A stretch of DNA of 64,000 bases, from assembly GCF_050589605.1 (NCBI RefSeq), contig NZ_JBNGOO010000001.1; one strand, written 5' to 3'. The translations under genes were made by a program, and so were the position numbers. Under the pieces are notes generated by a model that searched no databases, had not been told where the DNA came from, and saw nothing but the letters and a program-made list of their open reading frames with translations. Below, in pieces: positions 9,316 to 18,055 of the stretch (position 1 is its first letter; every line of letters begins with the position of its first letter). The stretch comes from Granulosicoccus sp947495035 (GTDB taxonomy: Bacteria; Pseudomonadota; Gammaproteobacteria; Granulosicoccales; Granulosicoccaceae).

Positions 9316-10332
9316 ATGAGGGCTATTGGATACACGGAACGGGGAGCCATTGATGCTGCCTCATCGGTTGTGGAGTTCGTGGCAGACAAGCCGAGCCCCG
9401 GAGCGAAGGATCTGCTGGTCGAAGTCAAGGGAGTCTCGGTCAACCCTGTGGATGTAAAAGTCAGAGCCAACCGGCAGCCGCCGGAAGGTTCCCCTCGCAT
9501 TCTGGGCTTCGATGCCTCCGGAACCGTGGTTGAGGCGGGCTCGGCAATCAAACAATTCAAGCCGGGTGACGAAGTGTTCTATGCAGGGGACTTCACGCGA
9601 CCTGGTTCCAATGCCGAATTTCAACTGGTGAACGAGAAGCTGGTTGGACGTAAACCGGTATCGCTCAGTCACGCTGAGGCTGCAGGCATGCCGCTGACGA
9701 GTATCACCGCGTGGGAGATCCTGTTCGATTGCTTCAGGTTGAATGCCAGTGAGGGCAAGGGTGAAGCCTTGCTGGTTGTCGGCGCTGCCGGTGGTGTCGG
9801 TTCCATGCTGGTTCAGCTGGCCAGCCGACTCACGGAGTTGACCGTGATTGCCACCGCCTCTCGTGACGAATCGATATCATGGGTGAGCAGGATGGGCGCG
9901 GATCATGTCATCGATCACCGCAAGTCGCTTCCGGAAGCGATGGAAGCTCTGGGAATACAACCACGCTATGTGGCCTCGCTGAATCACACTGAACTGCACT
10001 TTCCGTCCATTGTCGACCTGATCGAGCCACGTGGCCATATCACCATGATTGATGACCCACAGACACTCGACATGACACTGATCAAATCGAAAGCACTGAC
10101 TTTCAGCTGGGAATTCATGTTCGCTCGTTCGATGTTTCAGACGCAGGATATGGATGCCCAGGGGGCATTGCTCGACCGCGTATCGGCATTGCTGGACGAG
10201 GGGGTGCTGGTATCGACAGTCAACAGGCATCACGGCGCATTGAGTGCGGATACCTTGCGAGCAGCCTTGACCGAACAGGAACGTGGTACCGCTATTGGCA
10301 AGATTGTTCTCGACGGTTTCACAGCTGCTTGA
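9316..10332 (+). CDS. Zinc-type alcohol dehydrogenase / quinone oxidoreductase family protein (MDR)
   Basis: A 338-residue medium-chain dehydrogenase/reductase. It has the N-terminal GroES-like fold (VEVKGVSVNPVDVKVRAN, GFDASGTVVEAGS) and a Rossmann domain with LLVVGAAGGVGSMLVQLAS near residue 155. The usual structural-zinc Cys cluster is not visible, so it is closer to the zinc-free quinone-oxidoreductase branch than to true alcohol dehydrogenases. It most likely uses NADPH to reduce a carbonyl or enone. It follows the CoA-transferase pair after 137 bp and may be co-transcribed with the SDR gene 73 bp downstream. Confidence 0.82.
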   Translation: MRAIGYTERGAIDAASSVVEFVADKPSPGAKDLLVEVKGVSVNPVDVKVRANRQPPEGSPRILGFDASGTVVEAGSAIKQFKPGDEVFYAGDFTRPGSNAEFQLVNEKLVGRKPVSLSHAEAAGMPLTSITAWEILFDCFRLNASEGKGEALLVVGAAGGVGSMLVQLASRLTELTVIATASRDESISWVSRMGADHVIDHRKSLPEAMEALGIQPRYVASLNHTELHFPSIVDLIEPRGHITMIDDPQTLDMTLIKSKALTFSWEFMFARSMFQTQDMDAQGALLDRVSALLDEGVLVSTVNRHHGALSADTLRAALTEQERGTAIGKIVLDGFTAA

Positions 10333-10405
10333 GGCAAGCTGAGCGCCGACTCATTCACATCAATACTGACGCCGCGAATGTGGCAAGCCATCAACAGGAT
10401 ATCGC

Positions 10406-11134
10406 ATGAATCGTCTTGATAACAAGATCGCCATCATCACTGGAGGCGCAAACGGGCAGGGAGCTGCGGAGGCAGAGTTGTTCGTTTCAGCAGGAGCCAG
10501 AGTTGTAATTACGGATGTCAACCGTCAAGCGGGTGAGGAAGTAGCCGCACGCCTGGGAGAGAACTGCACGTTTTTCGAGCACGACGTCAGCTCCGAAGAA
10601 GACTGGGCACGTGTCATCGATGGCACGGTCAAATTGTACGGTCAGATCGATGTACTGGTGAACAATGCGGGTATTTTCAGGGTGCTGGGTCTGGAAGAGA
10701 CCGAGCTGGATGTCTGGAATCAGACGGTTGCCATCAACCAGACAGGTGTATTCCTGGGTATGAAGGCCGTAGCACCCGAAATGAAGCGGCAGAAGGCCGG
10801 CAGCATCGTCAACATTTCTTCCATTGCCGGATTGGCGGCCTCCAAGGCTCATGCCTACTGTGCCACCAAATGGGCTGTACGGGGCATGACCAAGGCTGCA
10901 GCCGTTGAACTCGGACCTTCCAGGATCCGCGTCAATTCGGTTCACCCCGGTTATATCGAAACCCCGATGCTGGATGCTTTCGGTGTACCGCGAGAAGAGC
11001 TTGTGGCCAGGATTCCATTTGGCCGTACCGCCGAGGTGATCGAGGTGGCAAAGCTTGTCCTGTTCCTGGCTTCCGACGACTCCAGCTACTGTACTGGCCA
11101 TGAGTTTGTCGTTGATGGTGCCATCAAGGCCTGA
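10406..11134 (+). CDS. SDR family oxidoreductase, hydroxysteroid-dehydrogenase-like
   Basis: A 242-residue classical SDR. Visible are TGGANGQGAAEAE at the cofactor site, NNAG near residue 90, SSIAGLAASKAHAYCATKWAV with the YxxxK catalytic pair, and VNSVHPGYIETPM. It ends with the usual VVDGAIKA segment. It catalyses NAD(P)-linked alcohol/ketone interconversion; the substrate is unknown. A ribosome site (AGGATATCGC) precedes the ATG. Its 3' side runs into the heptanucleotide tandem repeat. Confidence 0.86.
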   Translation: MNRLDNKIAIITGGANGQGAAEAELFVSAGARVVITDVNRQAGEEVAARLGENCTFFEHDVSSEEDWARVIDGTVKLYGQIDVLVNNAGIFRVLGLEETELDVWNQTVAINQTGVFLGMKAVAPEMKRQKAGSIVNISSIAGLAASKAHAYCATKWAVRGMTKAAAVELGPSRIRVNSVHPGYIETPMLDAFGVPREELVARIPFGRTAEVIEVAKLVLFLASDDSSYCTGHEFVVDGAIKA

Positions 11135-11152
11135 TCCCGGGGGGCAAAACTT

Positions 11153-11267
11153 GAGCCCCGAGCCCCGAGCCCCGAGCCCCGAGCCCCGAGCCCCGAGCCC
11201 CGAGTCCCGAGTCCCGAGTCCCGAGTCCCGAGTCCCGAGTTCAGGGTTCAGGGTTCAGGGTTCAGGG
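11153..11267. repeat. Heptanucleotide tandem repeat array, G-quadruplex-prone
   Basis: About 115 bp built on a strict 7-bp period. Seven units of GAGCCCC (11153-11201) are followed by five units of GAGTCCC (11202-11236), a GAG transition, and four units of TTCAGGG (11240-11267). The array lies between two convergent genes. The first block gives regularly spaced G4/G3 runs on the reverse strand and the last block gives four GGG runs on the forward strand. No gene product is supported; the array is open in some frames only because of its simple composition. Confidence 0.95.
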
Positions 11268-11318
11268 GAGCACAGGGGCCAACGCACAAGCCCCTTGAGG
11301 GTTCGACTTCTCCGTTTG

Positions 11319-12455
11319 TCATCGCTCGAATTCACGTTCCAGCGCTGCAATGTTGACTCCGAGCCCGGGTTCGTCTGTCAGCGTGACCCAACCCTTGCTC
11401 AACGGTAGTGGGAACACCTCGTCGCGGAATGTGTTCTCGTTTGCGTCGCATTCCAGTAATCCGGGCCCGCCCGCCGCTGCCAGGAGGTGCGCGGACGCCG
11501 CCAGTGCGACACCACCACCCAGAGAATGCGGGCAATAGGTCAGCCCGTTGGCAACTACATCAGTTGCTACCGGCAGGCATTCACTGAAACCGCCCCATTT
11601 TGCAATGTCCGGCTGAACGATATCCATCCAGTTTCCGCGTGCCACTTCATCGTATTCGCCACGGGTCAGAAAGTTCTCGCCACCGGCGATCGGTATGTTC
11701 GTCGCGTTCTTCAAGGTGCGCCATGCTGCTCTGGTGGTGTCGACCGGCATCGGCTCCTCGATCCAGCGCGGGTTGCATGCTTCGATCCAGTACATGGCCT
11801 GGATGGCTTCCGATGGTGACCAGGCCTGATTGGCATCCAGCATGAAGGTTTCCGCCTCGCCCAGGTTGTCGGCCACTCCGTGAACATTGGAGCGATCGGT
11901 TTCCTCGCCGAAGCCGACCTTGACCTTGAAGTGCCGGTGTCCGTTCGCGCGGGCGCGTTCGACGGTTTCCAGAACGCCAACCGGGTTGATACCGCTGGCA
12001 TAGGCTGGAATCCTGTGTCGTGTGGATCCAAGCAATGCATGCAGCGGTACATTGTTTCGCCTGGCGATCATGTCCCAAACGGCGATGTCCACCCCGGCGA
12101 TTGCCTGAGCAATCGGCCCTGTTTCACCGGTTTGCAACCGCAGGATGCGCAGTAGAGAATTCATTGTCTCGTAGCAGTCCTGTGGACTGGAGAATTGCCG
12201 GCCAACCAGGCGTGTCGCAATTTCGGTGTCCACGAGCAGGGCTCGATGTTCGGCACCGCAAACCGGAAAGTTGCACCAGATCTCCCCATACCCTTGCGTG
12301 CCGGATGAATCAGTCACGCGAACCAGAAGTGTTGGCCGGTCATGCATTATTCCGAAGGAGGTACGCACCGGAACGGATATGGGCGTCCGTACCAGCCGGG
12401 TTTCTACCGACATGAGTTCAAGGCTCTTTTCGTGGTGATCGGCAGTAGTGCTCAT
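11319..12455 (-). CDS. Mandelate racemase / muconate lactonizing enzyme family protein
   Basis: A 378-residue enolase-superfamily enzyme. The acid/base pair KVKV (KxK motif) lies near residue 175. The three metal ligands are in MLDANQAW, WIEEPM and GGENF, spaced as in mandelate racemase-type enzymes, and the late His is in YCPHSLGGG. These proteins abstract the alpha-proton of a carboxylate with Mg2+ to racemise, dehydrate or cycloisomerise it. The substrate is not predictable here. The gene runs opposite to the preceding SDR and in the same direction as the GMC oxidoreductase 99 bp upstream. A second ATG 14 codons inside is an alternative start. Confidence 0.87.
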   Translation of the reverse strand: MSTTADHHEKSLELMSVETRLVRTPISVPVRTSFGIMHDRPTLLVRVTDSSGTQGYGEIWCNFPVCGAEHRALLVDTEIATRLVGRQFSSPQDCYETMNSLLRILRLQTGETGPIAQAIAGVDIAVWDMIARRNNVPLHALLGSTRHRIPAYASGINPVGVLETVERARANGHRHFKVKVGFGEETDRSNVHGVADNLGEAETFMLDANQAWSPSEAIQAMYWIEACNPRWIEEPMPVDTTRAAWRTLKNATNIPIAGGENFLTRGEYDEVARGNWMDIVQPDIAKWGGFSECLPVATDVVANGLTYCPHSLGGGVALAASAHLLAAAGGPGLLECDANENTFRDEVFPLPLSKGWVTLTDEPGLGVNIAALEREFER

Positions 12456-12554
12456 TCAGGAAACTCCATGAATTGGACGGTGGATGTTGAGATCTTGTGG
12501 ACTACGGGTGGTATCACCACCAGCAAACACGGTCGTATCAAGAAAGTAGCAGGC

Positions 12555-14159
12555 TCAGTGGTCGGCTCGGTCCTGCAGGATCATGTCGCTGGCTTTTTCG
12601 CCGATCATCACGGCAGCTGCGTTGGTATTGCCGGACACGATCTCGGGCATGATCGAACAATCGACGACACGCAGCCCCTGGATTCCCCGTACCCGGAGTC
12701 GTGCGTCTACGACCGCCATATCGTCTGTCCCCATCTTGCAGCTACCGGTCGGATGAAACACGGTTGTCGAATGATTGCGTACCCAATCCAGTGCCGTATC
12801 ATAGTCGTCCAGATCGAGCTCACGCGGTGGTCGGAACTCCTCGAAGATTTCTGCTGACAATGCGCGTTGACGGGCAATGTGGCGTGAGATGCGCACGCCT
12901 TCTACGGTCTTGCGGCAATCGTCTTCGGTGCTCAGATAGTTGGGTTGTATCCTGGGGGCGGTCATGGGGTCTGGTCCGTTCAGAGTGATTTCCCCCTTGC
13001 TGGTCGGACGCAGAACACATACGGTTGCCGTGAACGCCGAAAAGGGATGAACGCCTTCAGCCGGGCTGTCGGCAGACCAGGGATTGATGTGAAACTGGAT
13101 ATCCGGTGTCTTCAGATCGGGGGAACTGCGTAAAAACCCTGCCACCATGCTGGCACCCATGGTCATCGGGCCACTGCGGTTCAGCCCATAGCGTATGGCC
13201 GTCTTCATTTTCGCCAGAAGACTGCGAACCTCATCGTTGACAGTACCATGACGGGTCTTGAACGTAGTACGCGCCTGTAGATGGTCCTGCAGATTCTTGC
13301 CGACACCGGATAATTCATGTTGCGGAACGATCCCCGCCCTGTTGAGCTGCTCTCCGTTACCAATGCCGGACAGCATCAGGATGTGCGGTGAACCGATGGT
13401 ACCTGATGAAAGAACAACCTCCTGATTCGCCCTGATGGTACGAGTCTGGCCGGACGCATCGACAAGCTCAACGCCCACCGCACGGCGTCCTTCCAGGATG
13501 ACTCGACGCACCTGCGCTCGCGTGAGTATTTCCAGATTCGGACGTTTCTCAGCTGGTTTGAGATAGGCAACGGCGGTGCTGCATCGACGACCGTTGCGAG
13601 TGGTCAACTGATAATAACCAACGCCTTCCTGTGTGCCTCCGTTGATATCGTCGTTGCCCGGGTATCCCGCCTCTTGCGCGGCCTTGAGCCAGGCATCGCA
13701 GATCGGATGTGTGTAAAGAGGATCGGACACGCTCAATGGGCCATCGACGCCATGCAGCGCATCTTCGCCTCGTTCATTGTCCTCGGAACGTTTGAAATAG
13801 GGCAGCACATCTTCCCAGGCCCAACCCGTGTTGCCCAGTTCCTGCCAGCGGTCGTAGTCCTCGGCCTGACCGCGTACATACAGTAAACCGTTCAGCGCCG
13901 AACTGCCTCCCAGAACCTTGCCGCGAGGCCAGTTGATGGCCTTGTCATTCAAACCGGGAACGGGGCTGGTCTTGTAGCACCAGTCGTAGCTCGGATTGTT
14001 CATGGTCTTGAAATACCCGGCCGGAATGTGGATCCATGGGTAGGTATCTCGCCCACCTGCTTCGATCAGCAGAACCTTGTGTGTCGGGTTCTCGCTGAGT
14101 CTGTTGGCCAGCACGCAGCCCGATGAACCTGCGCCAACGATGATGAAATCCGGTTCCAT
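12555..14159 (-). CDS. GMC family FAD-dependent oxidoreductase (choline/alcohol dehydrogenase-like)
   Basis: A 534-residue GMC flavoenzyme. The FAD fold IVGAGSSGCVLANRL is at the very N-terminus. GMC signature 1 (GKVLGGSSALNGLLYVRG) is near residue 85, signature 2 (SSGTIGSPHILMLSGIG) near residue 255, and the catalytic His in FHPTGSCKMGT near residue 470, with a final NTNAAAVMIGEKASD. It oxidises an alcohol to the aldehyde or ketone and passes electrons to a quinone or O2. It resembles choline dehydrogenase and medium-chain alcohol dehydrogenases, but the sequence does not discriminate. It probably shares a transcript with the genes on either side. Confidence 0.9.
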   Translation of the reverse strand: MEPDFIIVGAGSSGCVLANRLSENPTHKVLLIEAGGRDTYPWIHIPAGYFKTMNNPSYDWCYKTSPVPGLNDKAINWPRGKVLGGSSALNGLLYVRGQAEDYDRWQELGNTGWAWEDVLPYFKRSEDNERGEDALHGVDGPLSVSDPLYTHPICDAWLKAAQEAGYPGNDDINGGTQEGVGYYQLTTRNGRRCSTAVAYLKPAEKRPNLEILTRAQVRRVILEGRRAVGVELVDASGQTRTIRANQEVVLSSGTIGSPHILMLSGIGNGEQLNRAGIVPQHELSGVGKNLQDHLQARTTFKTRHGTVNDEVRSLLAKMKTAIRYGLNRSGPMTMGASMVAGFLRSSPDLKTPDIQFHINPWSADSPAEGVHPFSAFTATVCVLRPTSKGEITLNGPDPMTAPRIQPNYLSTEDDCRKTVEGVRISRHIARQRALSAEIFEEFRPPRELDLDDYDTALDWVRNHSTTVFHPTGSCKMGTDDMAVVDARLRVRGIQGLRVVDCSIMPEIVSGNTNAAAVMIGEKASDMILQDRADH

Positions 14160-14239
14160 GCAAGCTCCTGAAGCTAATGGATAAATTATGGAGTCCAGCC
14201 CCTGCGACGGGGTAAGGGCTGGACGATGGAATGCGGGAC

Positions 14240-15121
14240 TCAGAGCTGCCGCAGCCCCAGAATGTCACGAGCCTCTGCCGGCGTGGCCATCTCGCCGCCG
14301 AGTTTCTCGACGATGTCCACGCCTTTTTCAACCAGCTGAGCATTGCTCTTGCACAGTTCACCCTTGTCGATATACACCGTGTCTTCCATACCGATACGCA
14401 CATGGCCTCCCATGAGATAGGAGAGTGCGAGCATGCGGAAAGCATTCTTGCCGATACCGAATGCAGCCCATTCACTCTCGGCAGGTAATTGCGAAACAAG
14501 ATACGCCAGAGTCTGGTAATTGGCGGCAGAGCCGAAATTGATTCCCATGACAAACTGGAACATGGCAGGTGACTTGAGGATGCCCTTGGCCAGAAAATCC
14601 TTGGCCATGTTCAGATCGCCGGAATCGAATATCTCGATCTCGGGTTTGGTGCCAGCCGCATTGGCAATGTCAGCCATGGTCTTGAGTGTGATCGGGGTAT
14701 TGATGACTGTCCAGGTCTTGTTGACCATGGTGTTGAAATCCAGAGTGCAGATCTCCGGTTGCAGCTCCTTTACATGAGCCGAGCGCAACGCGGGGTGACA
14801 CAGGGTAGTGCCCGGTCCTGCAATACTGGGATCTTCCTCGCTGGGCACGAAACGCTGCCCTTCACCGGTGGTCAGGTTGATGACCACGTCCGAGCCCGCA
14901 TCCCGGATGCGATCGACAACTTCCTTGTACAAGGCGATATCCATCGAACCCTTTGCCGTCTCCGGATCGCGCACATGAATATGGGTGATCGCAGCGCCGG
15001 CCTTGCCTGCATCGATCGCTGCCTGCGCAATATCGGCCGGCTTGACCGGGAGATTTTCATTCTGCGAAGGCATGGTTCCGTTGCCGGTGACCGCACAGGT
15101 CAGGATGGTTTTTCTAGTCAA
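14240..15121 (-). CDS. Beta-keto acid cleavage enzyme (BKACE, DUF849 family)
   Basis: A 293-residue BKACE protein. The N-terminus KTILTCAVTGNGTMPSQN, the HIHVRDP motif with metal-binding His residues near residue 47, and the later GGHVRIGMEDTVYI are hallmarks of this TIM-barrel family. Known BKACE enzymes use a divalent metal to condense a beta-keto acid with acetyl-CoA, releasing acetoacetate and a new acyl-CoA. The co-located CoA-transferase pair would reactivate acetoacetate, and local dehydrogenases could supply the beta-keto acid; this pathway is inference. The gene is divergent from the SDR at 15.3 kb across an AT-rich promoter region. Confidence 0.9.
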   Translation of the reverse strand: MTRKTILTCAVTGNGTMPSQNENLPVKPADIAQAAIDAGKAGAAITHIHVRDPETAKGSMDIALYKEVVDRIRDAGSDVVINLTTGEGQRFVPSEEDPSIAGPGTTLCHPALRSAHVKELQPEICTLDFNTMVNKTWTVINTPITLKTMADIANAAGTKPEIEIFDSGDLNMAKDFLAKGILKSPAMFQFVMGINFGSAANYQTLAYLVSQLPAESEWAAFGIGKNAFRMLALSYLMGGHVRIGMEDTVYIDKGELCKSNAQLVEKGVDIVEKLGGEMATPAEARDILGLRQL

Positions 15122-15219
15122 GGCAGTAGTCCTTTCGGTTTGGCGCGGACCTGCCGGATTCTCCGGTAATGGCTCCGCGATGCGAGTGGATTTTCAACAG
15201 TGTTATAAATATCTATTGT

Positions 15220-15240
15220 TATAAACTACTATATGTTTTA
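15220..15240. promoter_or_regulatory. Shared 21-bp AT-rich element in divergent promoter
   Basis: It matches 17 of 21 bases of the 3562-3582 element and lies between the BKACE gene (reverse) and an SDR gene (forward). A direct repeat GTTATAAA (15202 and 15218) precedes and overlaps it, as expected for a regulator-controlled divergent promoter. Binding by the adjacent GntR protein is proposed but not shown. Confidence 0.35.
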
Positions 15241-15337
15241 ATGTTGGTCAAGCAATTCGGCGTAGAGTCGTCGGATTGTCACTACCCAGAGCAAGTTGCC
15301 TCGGCAGCTCGTTCAACATCGAAAACAGGAGACAGTA

Positions 15338-16102
15338 ATGGACAGGCAAAGTGGCAAGACACGTACGGCACTGGTGACCGGTGGTGCGTCAGGCATAGGG
15401 TTGGCCAGTGTGACCCTGCTGGCGCAGCAGGGTATTCGGGTTGCCATGAATCATCTGGACGAGGACGCACAAGGTCCCGAACAGATCGAGCGTCTTCGGT
15501 CGCAGGGTCTGGATGTCATTGGCGCACCAGGCAATGTCTCGATTCCCGGTAGTGCAGAATCCATGGTGAAAACTGCCATAAAGGATCTTGGCGGACTGGA
15601 TTACCTGGTCAACAATGCCGGCATTTCGGGCACCCGTGATCCTATCCCTGCATCAGAACTGGACCGGATTGACGAGGATCTCTGGATGGCGCTGCTCAAC
15701 ACCAATCTGATCGGTGTTTTTCGGTGCTCCAAGGTCGCTGCCGCCGCGCTGCGCGATTCGGGTGGTGCCATTGTCAACACGGCGTCTACCGCTGGCATGG
15801 GGTTGCAGGGTAGTAGTACTCCCTATGCGGCCAGCAAGGCGGGCGTAGTCAGTGTCACCCGATCGCTTGCACGTGGACTCGCTCCCGATGTTCGGGTAAA
15901 CGCGGTCGCGCCGGGACAGGTCGCGACTCCCTGGACGAAGGACTGGCCGGCCGAACGTAAACAAGCCGCTCTGAACAAGATGCTGATCAAACGGCACGTC
16001 CAGGCGGAAGACGTAGCACAGACCATTGTCTACCTGCTGACCGGGGCGCCGATGATCACGGGGCAGACCATCGTGATCGATGGTGGGATGACGGTTTCCT
16101 GA
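15338..16102 (+). CDS. SDR family oxidoreductase
   Basis: A 254-residue classical SDR: TGGASGIGLAS cofactor motif near residue 16, NNAG, VNTASTAGMGLQGSSTPYAASKAG with the catalytic Ser and YxxxK, and a C-terminal ITGQTIVIDGGMTVS typical of 3-oxoacyl reductase-like SDRs. The start at 15338 was chosen because AGGAGA lies 7 bp upstream and residues before it are not SDR-like. It is divergent from the BKACE gene and convergent with the GntR regulator, 16 bp apart. It may form or use the beta-keto acid cleaved by BKACE. Confidence 0.88.
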   Translation: MDRQSGKTRTALVTGGASGIGLASVTLLAQQGIRVAMNHLDEDAQGPEQIERLRSQGLDVIGAPGNVSIPGSAESMVKTAIKDLGGLDYLVNNAGISGTRDPIPASELDRIDEDLWMALLNTNLIGVFRCSKVAAAALRDSGGAIVNTASTAGMGLQGSSTPYAASKAGVVSVTRSLARGLAPDVRVNAVAPGQVATPWTKDWPAERKQAALNKMLIKRHVQAEDVAQTIVYLLTGAPMITGQTIVIDGGMTVS

Positions 16103-16118
16103 GCAACTCGGGCATTAT

Positions 16119-16826
16119 TCAGAGAAAGTCGATGCGGAACTCCAGCGCATCGCCTGCATAGATGAGATCGCCGAGGTAGATCAGCTCATCCTTGTCGTTC
16201 TTCACGGTACGAACCACCTTGAATACCGGAGAATTCACATCGACCTGCAATCCTTCGGCTATCTCCAGATCCGCTGCGGACAGCGCCACAGTCTGTGTCG
16301 CTGAGCCCAGCGTTATGCCGAGCTTCTTCAAGGTGGGAACAATGAGTTCCTTGTCGAATTTTCCGGGCGCACTGTCATAGATATCCATTCTCAGTTGTAC
16401 ATCAAGCATGCAGAAGGGTTTGCCGCCCAGTTCGTGACGGCGCTTCAGGCGCTTGAAGGCTGTACCTTCTATCAGGACTTCAGCCTCGGAGGCGGAATCG
16501 GTGGTCAGGACAACTTCCAGCGGCATATCACCACCTGACAACTGGGAGAGATCGGATTTGACAGAAAATACCCGGCGCGGTTTGATTTCGACATCCTTGA
16601 CGAATGTGCCTCGGCCCGAGGATCGTTCGATCAGTCCTTCGGCATGCAGCGTGTTCATTGCCTGACGAACTGTCAGGCTGGTCACGCCAAAGACCTCGGC
16701 CAACTCTGCCAGTGAGGGGAGCTTGTCACCGCTCTTCAAGTCACCGCTGTTGATACGGTTTCGCAGCAGTGCGGCAACTTCGACATGAAGTGGTACGTTT
16801 GCCCGACGATTGGATTGCAGTGACAC
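16119..16826 (-). CDS. GntR/HutC-type transcriptional regulator with UTRA domain
   Basis: A 235-residue regulator. Residues 10-75 form the GntR winged helix (PLHVEVAALLRNRI, KLPSLAELAEVFGVTSLTVRQAM, LIERSSGRGTFV), and residues about 90-230 form a UTRA effector domain ending in YLGDLIYAGDALEFRIDF. UTRA domains bind small metabolites that release the protein from DNA. Its position at the end of the catabolic island suggests it controls those genes. A sequence similar to the AT-rich elements at 3.56 and 15.22 kb lies about 30-40 bp before its own start, consistent with autoregulation. Confidence 0.88.
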   Translation of the reverse strand: MSLQSNRRANVPLHVEVAALLRNRINSGDLKSGDKLPSLAELAEVFGVTSLTVRQAMNTLHAEGLIERSSGRGTFVKDVEIKPRRVFSVKSDLSQLSGGDMPLEVVLTTDSASEAEVLIEGTAFKRLKRRHELGGKPFCMLDVQLRMDIYDSAPGKFDKELIVPTLKKLGITLGSATQTVALSAADLEIAEGLQVDVNSPVFKVVRTVKNDKDELIYLGDLIYAGDALEFRIDFL

Positions 16827-16855
16827 AGGGTTGACCTTCCATTAGTGAAAACTAG

Positions 16856-16866
16856 AAAACGTATAG
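16856..16866 (-). promoter_or_regulatory. Candidate gntR autoregulatory half-site
   Basis: On the reverse strand this reads CTATACGTTTT, one base different from CTATATGTTTT within the element at 15.2 kb. It lies about 30 bp upstream of the gntR start, a usual operator position. The match is short, so chance is possible. Confidence 0.25.
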
Positions 16867-17013
16867 CCACGAAACGTGTTGACTTCATGTCATTGTCGGT
16901 GTTGCGACAGGCGGCGTCTGGTCGCAGCGCTTGATCTCGGCAGCGAGAGGTGGATGATGTTTCTGCGGGTCATCGTGTGACGATCCCCAGATCTCGAGTT
17001 GCTTTCCATGAGC

Positions 17014-17544
17014 TCATTCCTGAACTGTCAATTCCGCTTTGAATCGTTTCCAGTTCATTACATAGTTTTCTGCAGATTTACGCAACTGGGCGAGACCCTC
17101 CTCGGAAAGGGGGCGTACTATCTTGGCTGGAGAGCCCATGACCAGAGATCCGTCCGGAATTTCCTTGCCTTCGGTCACCAGTGCACCGGCCCCGATCAGG
17201 CACTGCTTGCCGATTTTTGCGCCATTGAGTACGGTGGCGCCCATGCCGATCAGTGTGCCATCACCAATGGTGCAACCGTGGACGATGGCCCGATGGCCTA
17301 TCGTCACGCCTGCACCAATCGTGGCAGGAAACCCTGGATCGGCATGGATCATGACGTGTTCCTGAATGTTCGTGCCATCTCCGATGAGCAAGGGTTCTTT
17401 GTCACCCCGCAGTACGGCGCCAAACCAGATGCCGACATCACGGCCCAGGTGCACATCACCGATGACATGTGCGCCGGGAGCGATCCAGTAGGTACCTGGA
17501 CCTGCCGATTTGACCGACATATCGCCAAGAGAGTAAAGAGGCAT
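17014..17544 (-). CDS. Gamma-carbonic anhydrase family protein
   Basis: A 176-residue left-handed beta-helix protein with hexapeptide repeats (IGDGTNI, IGAGVTIGH, IGDGTLIG, IGKQCLIG). The zinc-site His residues fit the VMIH and GHRAIVHG positions, and the tail MGSPAKIVRPL is typical of YrdA-like proteins. Members hydrate CO2 or are structural relatives without proven activity. The start at 17544 gives the normal length of about 175 residues; an upstream in-frame ATG would add 58 residues that are not family-like. An extremely AT-rich stretch about 200 bp upstream is a likely promoter zone. Confidence 0.88.
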   Translation of the reverse strand: MPLYSLGDMSVKSAGPGTYWIAPGAHVIGDVHLGRDVGIWFGAVLRGDKEPLLIGDGTNIQEHVMIHADPGFPATIGAGVTIGHRAIVHGCTIGDGTLIGMGATVLNGAKIGKQCLIGAGALVTEGKEIPDGSLVMGSPAKIVRPLSEEGLAQLRKSAENYVMNWKRFKAELTVQE

Positions 17545-18055
17545 GTTGTGTTTACCTGTTGTCGTGTTGAAGTTTCCGGACCGGTCGGTTACTTGTTGAT
17601 AGCGGAAGGGTGGCAAGTGGTGCCTGCCCGGCCGCGGATGTACAAGCGATAGCGGACGCTCGGCGAAGTGAACTGTCTGGACATTTTCGGCGCGAGATCC
17701 GACCTGAACAATTCGCAAATCCGTGGCTGATTCTATACTATAAAATATATATACATATATATCAATTTATAGTTGATTGTCACTTGCGCACTCCGGATGA
17801 TTTCGCGCGATGCTCCCTTTCGCGACCTGCAGCTTCCGCAAAGCTGTGTCTTCATCTTCTTGTTGCTATGGCTTGATGCAGGTAACGCGGACAGCATTTG
17901 ATGGTTGGGTGCCATGAAGAGTAGGATGAATGCAGCGTCTTCATTGGCTGGAGTAGAGTGCAGTCCATCCTGTGAGTGTCGCTATCGTCTCGTGTCAACG
18001 GCGTGGCCGAACGGCTGTCGCGCCGCCACGAAAGCAACCGGAGACACCGTCAACA
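17545..18055. other. Intergenic region with AT-rich core
   Basis: No gene is supported here. A run of TATA-type repeats at about 17738-17775 (alternating AT over nearly 40 bp) is probably promoter or DNA-unwinding sequence between divergent genes. Nothing else is recognised. Confidence 0.5.

Noticed and set aside
11153..11267. Possible CRISPR array
   Set aside because: Units are 7 bp and contiguous, without spacers; no cas genes nearby. The 42-bp and 9-bp arrays fail for the same reason.
11055..11408. Pro/Ser-rich frame over the 7-bp repeat
   Set aside because: It overlaps the end of a real SDR gene and is driven by the repeat.
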